Part shown: piece after piece, positions 32,901-36,083 of the stretch
Layout of the letters: each line of letters opens with the position of its first letter
Numbering within the stretch: the stretch's first letter is position 1
Assembly: GCA_964559435.1 (NCBI GenBank)
Contig: CAZLHI010000033.1
Coordinates: 1 to 36,083 of the forward strand
Origin: Hebobacterum sp964559435
Lineage (GTDB): Bacteria; Armatimonadota; Hebobacteria; Hebobacterales; Hebobacteraceae
Length of the DNA: 36,083 nt
Reading direction: 5' to 3'
Made by a program: the position numbers and the translations under genes
The notes under the pieces: model-generated
Told to the model about the DNA's origin: nothing
The model's database searches: none
The model's input: the letters and a program-made list of their open reading frames with translations, nothing else

Positions 32901-33951
32901 CGCCCGGACCCCGATCCGGGTAACCCACGCCCACTACGACAACAGCCCAGCAGGGCAGGCGAAGAAACGGGACCGTGATCGGCGCCTGCTGGAGCTGGAC
33001 CTGAAGGAGCATCCAGATCACCCATTTGTCCACTTCAACGCGGGCATGACGGCTGTGCACGAAGGCAATCATGAGCGCGCGATCCACCATCTCCGCCAGA
33101 GCATCGCGCTCTCGGCACCACAGGAGTCCCACGTGCGCAAGGCCTATGCTTTGCTCGCCGCCGCCTGCCGGGCCAACGGGGACCCCCGCGAGGCGCTGAA
33201 CGTGTGCGAGGAGGGCAGGGCGCCTTTCCCGGCCGATCCGGAGCTTCTCTTCAATGAAGGCCTAGCCCATCGGCAGGCGGGTGATCTGGATGGAGCCGAG
33301 GCCGCCTTCCGCGAGCTGCTGGCGCTTCCCGGGGAAACCGATTACCTGAGCAGCCTGGACTCCGGGATACTCTCCTTCAAGGCCCGCCATAACCTCGCCG
33401 CCATCTACCAGGACATGGGGAGGACCGAAGAGGCAGAGGAGCATTGGCGGAGGGTGACCGACGAACGGCCTGACTTTGCCCCAGCCTGGTTGGCTCTGGC
33501 GGATCTGCTCACGGGGTCAGCTCGGGAGAAGGAACTGCAACTGCTCGTTGATCGAGCCGAGAGCACCGCGAACCAGATGACGGCCCACCTCCTGCTGGGC
33601 CGCATCGCCCTCCGTGGGGGCGATCTGGCCACAGCCGAGGAGCATCTTTGCGAAGTTGTCAGATCGGCTCCGGACCTCGACCTTGGTTTCCGGTACCTGA
33701 GCCACACTTTGCTGCAGCGAGGCAAGAGGGAAGAGGCCGAAGCGGTCTTGCGCCGACTCATAGAACTCGCTCCTGATGACTCCGAGGCCCATCACAACCT
33801 TGGCTGCCTGCTGCTCGAGCTCGAGCAGGCCAACGAAGCGGTCGCACACCTGCAGATCGCGACACGGCTTCGTCCACAGCATATGCCTTCTCAGCACGCG
33901 CTGCAGGAGGCGCTGAGGCGTTCGGATGGATCGGAGGAGCCATGCCGGTAA
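29995..33951 (+). CDS. 1318-aa multi-domain protein: CgeB-like GT, methyltransferase, GT2, GT2, TPR
   Basis: Five parts can be read. Residues 1-285: CgeB/DUF3880-like GT-B glycosyltransferase (YDVGFVGHVFPG.R, SRIVINHC.DNDLNMRVFEALACGALLITN). Residues 300-500: class I SAM methyltransferase (VLDVGCAAGMLGQEL at 323-337, DAVVCADVLEHLRDP, NARHMDVVHQL). Residues 525-780: GT2 (SVIILTWNQFECTRLCLDSV, VDNGSTDG with D561, LLNNDT with D611, FEDTDLSRRAREAGY). Residues 810-1000: second, SunS-like GT2 (SLCMIVRDEE, VVDTGSRD with D844, WMDADD with D891/D893). Residues 1010-1310: about seven TPR-like repeats. All catalytic motifs appear intact, so three transferases, a methyltransferase and a protein-interaction arm are in one chain. 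The ATG at 29995 is chosen because the first domain begins directly after it; its AGGAG is very close to the ATG. No signal or membrane segment. Confidence 0.88.
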   Translation: MTSPRIAIIYDDRLRPDTTGGYCLRALRCLAQATHYRPEQTDAIESGFDLYVRVDDDLDFRPLPSFHPAFFWAIDTHRNLAALLRQAGDYDLVFAAQKEGAERLRAEAVAECEWLPLACDPEVHRRLEVEHEYDVGFVGHVFPGPRQEFLDKVLHHFPRSFIGQAPHTEMGEIYSRSRIVINHCSDNDLNMRVFEALACGALLITNRLKDNGQEDLFQDRVHLVEYETPEEALGLIEHYLSHEDERRDIAEAGHKEASSHHTYRHRMERMLERLAARDWQPSRCATPTSSRPASAALSGRAPWYYRWPRPEVMELIPSRAKRVLDVGCAAGMLGQELKRHRQCEVVGIEIDGAAAREARTRLDQVIEGDVETIEPASLGRFDAVVCADVLEHLRDPAAVLGKLRGLLAPNGMLIVSLPNARHMDVVHQLIEGNWTYQPEGVLDRDHLRFFTRRSAEQLLEDAGFEVTEVRPVKAAGHAGWERAGRPGEIAAGRLGISGLPAAEAEEFFVGQWLITARPAARIDWGTTSVIILTWNQFECTRLCLDSVRRHTRLPHELVIVDNGSTDGTQEWLRAFPDIKLIANRENVGFPKGANQGIRAATGENILLLNNDTVVTPGWLRRLLERLYSAPEVGMVGPLTNYAAGAQQITAGYGNLVELDGFAWELGREHRGQSADTSFLVGFCLLTRREVLDKIGLLDERFGLGMFEDTDLSRRAREAGYRLVICRDAYIHHFGSRTLIGNQVPAEKLLQENLRRFERKWSLDRQGEEPEEAGARSTDRRPPDLSGKARPARRWHVGRHASGGLLLEPARQTISLCMIVRDEEAHIADCLKSVRPYVDEMIVVDTGSRDRTAAIARSLGAKVVEAPWQDSFSAARNISLEHATGDWVVWMDADDVLPPESGEALRRCIEDASEEVLGFVAQVHCPAGPGEYGETVVDHVKLFRRRPDLRFELRIHEQILPSIRRAGGEIARTPIRVTHAHYDNSPAGQAKKRDRDRRLLELDLKEHPDHPFVHFNAGMTAVHEGNHERAIHHLRQSIALSAPQESHVRKAYALLAAACRANGDPREALNVCEEGRAPFPADPELLFNEGLAHRQAGDLDGAEAAFRELLALPGETDYLSSLDSGILSFKARHNLAAIYQDMGRTEEAEEHWRRVTDERPDFAPAWLALADLLTGSAREKELQLLVDRAESTANQMTAHLLLGRIALRGGDLATAEEHLCEVVRSAPDLDLGFRYLSHTLLQRGKREEAEAVLRRLIELAPDDSEAHHNLGCLLLELEQANEAVAHLQIATRLRPQHMPSQHALQEALRRSDGSEEPCR

Positions 33952-35558
33952 AGAAAAGAGGAAGCCACAGCCCGGGCAGGCGTCTCCGGCAGGAGTACCG
34001 TCGCCTCTCTCGGATGGCCCAAGATGGCGACTTCGGGGAGGCAGAGGCCGGCCTTCGCAGGCTGCTGAGTGACGACTCTGTCGCCGGTCAGCTTCGAGCA
34101 CTCTGTCATAACGACATGGCCGTGCTGTTGGCAGAACGCGGAGACCTGGTCGAGGCGCGTCGCCAGCTGCACCTGGCTTTGGAGTCCGATGCGGGCTGCA
34201 AGGCCGCTCTCGCCAATCTGGAGAGGATCGGGAACAGCGAGCAGACCAATGCCGCTGCCATGGCGACCGGCCTGTCCAGGTCCCCTCGCATCGCCATCGC
34301 GAGCTTACTCTTCAACTGGCGTTCGTCCACGGCCGGAGGAGGATGTGTGCACACGGTGGGCCTGGGGGAAGCTCTTGCCGCCCACGGCTGTGATGTCAGA
34401 CACTTCTACGCGCGGTGTCCGGAGGTCGGAGTGGGGAAGATCGAGGAACCATACCCGCTCGACGGAAAGGCGGTCGAGTTCGATGCAGGTTCGTGGACCC
34501 GCGGCACGATCAAGCGCCGCTTCCACGAGGCGGTGAGCGACTTCGATCCAGATGTCGCGCTGATCACCGATGCCTGGAGCTTCAAGCCGCATCTGGCGCA
34601 AGCACTGGACGAATACCCGGTGTGGCTGCGGTTCGACAGCCAGGAATGTCTCTGTCCCCTGAACAATTGCCGCCTCCTGGTTGGCGAGGACAGCTCGGCC
34701 CGGCAGTGCACCTATCATCAACTGGCCCATCCGAACGAGTGCCGGCGATGTCTGGACGAGCGGGGTCAGTTGAGCGGGCCGTTCCATCGGATGGAGCGGG
34801 AGCTCAGCGGTGTGACTGAGCCGGACTATCTACAGGTGCTGCACGGTGCGCTGCAGCGGGCGCAAGCTGTGCTGGTCGTCAACCCTTTCATCAAGGAGAT
34901 GATAGCCCCCTACGTGGGTCGAGTGCAGGTGGTGCCTCCCGGGGTGAGCGCGCAGCGATTCCCAGAGGGGCAGTGCCCTTCCCACACCGAACGCGTCGGC
35001 CCCCTGACTGTCTTCATGGCTGGAGTGGTGGGGGAGCACCTCAAGGGCTTCCACATTCTGCACGAGGCCTGCCGCCGACTTTGGGTCCGACGCCGGGACT
35101 TCCGGTTGGTCGCCACGGGCGCACGGGCCGGTCGAGTGGATGAGTTCACCGAGTTCACCGGCTGGCTTTCCCAGGAGGAGCTCCCCAGGTACTACTCGGA
35201 AGGCGAGATCTGCGTAGTGCCGTCCCTGGTGCAAGAAGGTTGGCCGATCGTCACGGTGGAAGCGATGGCGGCCGCTCGTCCCGTCATCGCGAGCAGCATT
35301 GGTGGCCTTCAGTTCCAGGTGAGCCATGGTGTGACCGGCCTGCTGTTCCCTCCGGGGGATGTAGATGAGTTGTGCGCGTGTCTGGAGCGGCTCATGGACG
35401 ATCCACAGCAACGGCATCGTATGGGCCAGGAGGCGCGGCGGCAGTTCGAGATGAGTGGGTCCTGGGAGGCGATCATCGACAGGCACTACGACCCGATGTT
35501 TCGCGACGCGTTGGGTGTATCGCTGGGAGAAAGGGGGCCCAGGCGGTATACCAGTTAG
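33942..35558 (+). CDS. TPR-GT4 glycosyltransferase
   Basis: 538 aa. Residues 1-25 are very basic. Residues 25-100 form two TPR-like helices pairs (FGEAEAGLRRLLSD, HNDMAVLLAERGDLVEARRQLHLALE). From 115 on it is a GT4: RIAIASLLFNWRSSTAGGGCVHTVGLGEAL, DPDVALITDAW, VLVVNPFIKEMI, VFMAGVVGEHLKGFHILHEA and the donor E432-x7-E440 (EGWPIVTVEAMAAARPVIAS). A Cys-rich insert (about residues 225-270: ECLCPLNNC, C..H..AHPNECRRC) is unusual for GT4 and is arranged like a small metal-binding module; it is similar to inserts in some GT4 proteins with CxxC-type zinc knuckles. The ATG overlaps the 1318-aa gene by 10 nt, with GGAGGAG close upstream. It is the last gene of the locus. Confidence 0.86.
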   Translation: MPVKKRGSHSPGRRLRQEYRRLSRMAQDGDFGEAEAGLRRLLSDDSVAGQLRALCHNDMAVLLAERGDLVEARRQLHLALESDAGCKAALANLERIGNSEQTNAAAMATGLSRSPRIAIASLLFNWRSSTAGGGCVHTVGLGEALAAHGCDVRHFYARCPEVGVGKIEEPYPLDGKAVEFDAGSWTRGTIKRRFHEAVSDFDPDVALITDAWSFKPHLAQALDEYPVWLRFDSQECLCPLNNCRLLVGEDSSARQCTYHQLAHPNECRRCLDERGQLSGPFHRMERELSGVTEPDYLQVLHGALQRAQAVLVVNPFIKEMIAPYVGRVQVVPPGVSAQRFPEGQCPSHTERVGPLTVFMAGVVGEHLKGFHILHEACRRLWVRRRDFRLVATGARAGRVDEFTEFTGWLSQEELPRYYSEGEICVVPSLVQEGWPIVTVEAMAAARPVIASSIGGLQFQVSHGVTGLLFPPGDVDELCACLERLMDDPQQRHRMGQEARRQFEMSGSWEAIIDRHYDPMFRDALGVSLGERGPRRYTS

Positions 35559-35726
35559 CGTCTTTTCTTTGCGTGTATTGCCATGCGCGGGGGAGTTGGG
35601 GTGTTCGCCGGCTTGACACAAGGTATGGGAGTGGGCAAGATGCAGGGCAGCAGTGCCAGCTGTTTGCGGAGCTGAGGCGTCACCCTTCGAGGGCAGGGAT
35701 GCCAGCAGCTGATTGAGGGGGGAGCG
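35559..35726. other. gap after the glycosyltransferase locus
   Basis: I see no gene or terminator with a U-tract. A TTGACA at 35613-35618 has only a poor -10 partner (CAAGAT 17 nt later), so a promoter for the following frames is possible but weak. Confidence 0.35.
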
Positions 35727-35903
35727 ATGGGACCCTGCTGGGCGGCGAAGCCGCCGAGGAGGTGGCGACGGAGAGAGCGCGAGGGATTCCCGTTTTCGTG
35801 CGGGCGCGAGGGCTTGGCCCGGGACGGTGTTCTGGGCGAGCCCTTTTGCTTTGGTGGTGGTCGCAGAGAGGGCGTTGTTCCCAGCTTGACGGATTGGAGT
35901 TGA
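35727..35903 (+). CDS. candidate small protein (58 aa)
   Basis: An ATG preceded by GGGGGGAG (3 nt away) opens a 58-codon frame ending at TGA 35901-35903, only 4 nt before the next ATG. The peptide is rich in Arg, Gly and Pro (early PPRRWRRRERE) with three Cys and an FCFGGG segment. No family is recognised. Coupling to the next gene favours it; the biased composition in GC-rich DNA argues against it. A 6-bp hairpin (GGCGGC/GCCGCC, 35741-35755) lies inside it. Confidence 0.3.
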   Translation: MGPCWAAKPPRRWRRREREGFPFSCGREGLARDGVLGEPFCFGGGRREGVVPSLTDWS

Positions 35904-35907
35904 CCTG

Positions 35908-36083
35908 ATGGCAGAGAGAGCCCAATGGCAGAGCGTGCAAGAGGAGCAGGAGAGACAGCAGTTCTTTGTGCTGGCTTCGGAGCTGGAGCCGGGGCCGGAG
36001 GGGAGGAAGCAACGGCTGGAGGAGAAGGTGAAGATGCTTTTGAGTGCGGGGGTGGTGTTTCCCGGTGAGGGAAGTTGGGAGGA
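35908..36083 (+). CDS. partial gene, charged helical N-terminus, unknown function
   Basis: ATG at 35908 with TTGGAG 8 nt upstream opens a frame without stop to the window end (58 complete codons). The visible part, MAERAQWQSVQEEQERQQFF and onward, is Glu/Gln/Arg-rich and likely a long amphipathic helix or coiled coil, followed by KMLLSAGVVFPGEG. No family can be named from this fragment. The 3' end lies outside the window. Confidence 0.55.
   Translation, partial: MAERAQWQSVQEEQERQQFFVLASELEPGPEGRKQRLEEKVKMLLSAGVVFPGEGSWE

Noticed and set aside
32083..33132. Minus-strand open frame of 349 codons inside the 1318-aa gene
   Set aside because: The plus strand carries complete GT2 and TPR motifs over the same bases; the minus frame has none.
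1..36083. CRISPR arrays, tRNA or rRNA genes, insertion sequences, phage integration sites
   Set aside because: No regularly spaced repeats, cloverleaf sequences, transposase or integrase motifs were found while reading both strands.

Overview
The window is GC-rich bacterial chromosome. It has no rRNA, tRNA, CRISPR array, transposase or phage gene that I can see. Genes are densely packed, often with 4-17 nt overlaps, clear GGAG/AGGAGG ribosome binding sites and several GTG starts. Signal peptides and a secreted protein ending in an aromatic residue fit a diderm host. The pairing of a very large uncharacterised membrane protein (DUF6785-like) with glycoside hydrolases, and the multi-domain glycosyltransferases, suggest an environmental lineage such as Armatimonadota or a Planctomycetota-like phylum. 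That placement is an inference from gene content only.

Left part (1-11800). An exported PQQ-type beta-propeller (minus) has its own TATAAT promoter. It is followed by a small secreted protein of unknown function, then a minus-strand operon: a polytopic membrane protein, an (alpha/alpha)6-barrel glycosidase of the MGH1/GH63 type and a five-bladed GH43/GH130-like propeller hydrolase. Together these look like an uptake-and-cleavage unit for an oligosaccharide or glycoside. Next comes a confidently recognised mannosylfructose-phosphate synthase (mfpsA), a compatible-solute gene found here without its phosphatase. A minus-strand pair (metallo-beta-lactamase-fold hydrolase, Cys-rich flavodoxin-like protein) is divergent from an aldo/keto reductase.

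Middle (11800-21400). A 43-codon reading frame with a perfect AAGGAGGT site lies tail-to-tail with a radical SAM/SPASM maturase. A strong promoter then drives a four-gene plus-strand operon: a NagB-like sugar-phosphate isomerase with altered catalytic residues, a PfkB-family sugar kinase, a 103-aa protein and an amidohydrolase. This looks like an uncharacterised sugar or amino-sugar catabolic route. A second strong promoter (TTGACA-17-TATTGT) starts a four-gene operon of a multispanning membrane protein, an M15 zinc peptidase, a 106-aa orphan and a large exported orphan. This set is the best candidate for an undescribed envelope system.

Right part (21490-35558). Ten tightly coupled plus-strand genes form a glycosyltransferase locus: GT4, GT2, GT4, GT4, GT2, GT4, a degenerate-GT2/GT4 fusion, an IscU-like protein lacking the first cluster-ligand Cys, a 1318-aa protein (CgeB-like GT, methyltransferase, GT2, GT2, TPR) and a TPR-GT4. 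No flippase, polymerase or ABC exporter is visible, so the locus may glycosylate a protein or lipid carrier, or may rely on export genes outside the window. The window ends in a partial, charged, helical gene of unknown function.
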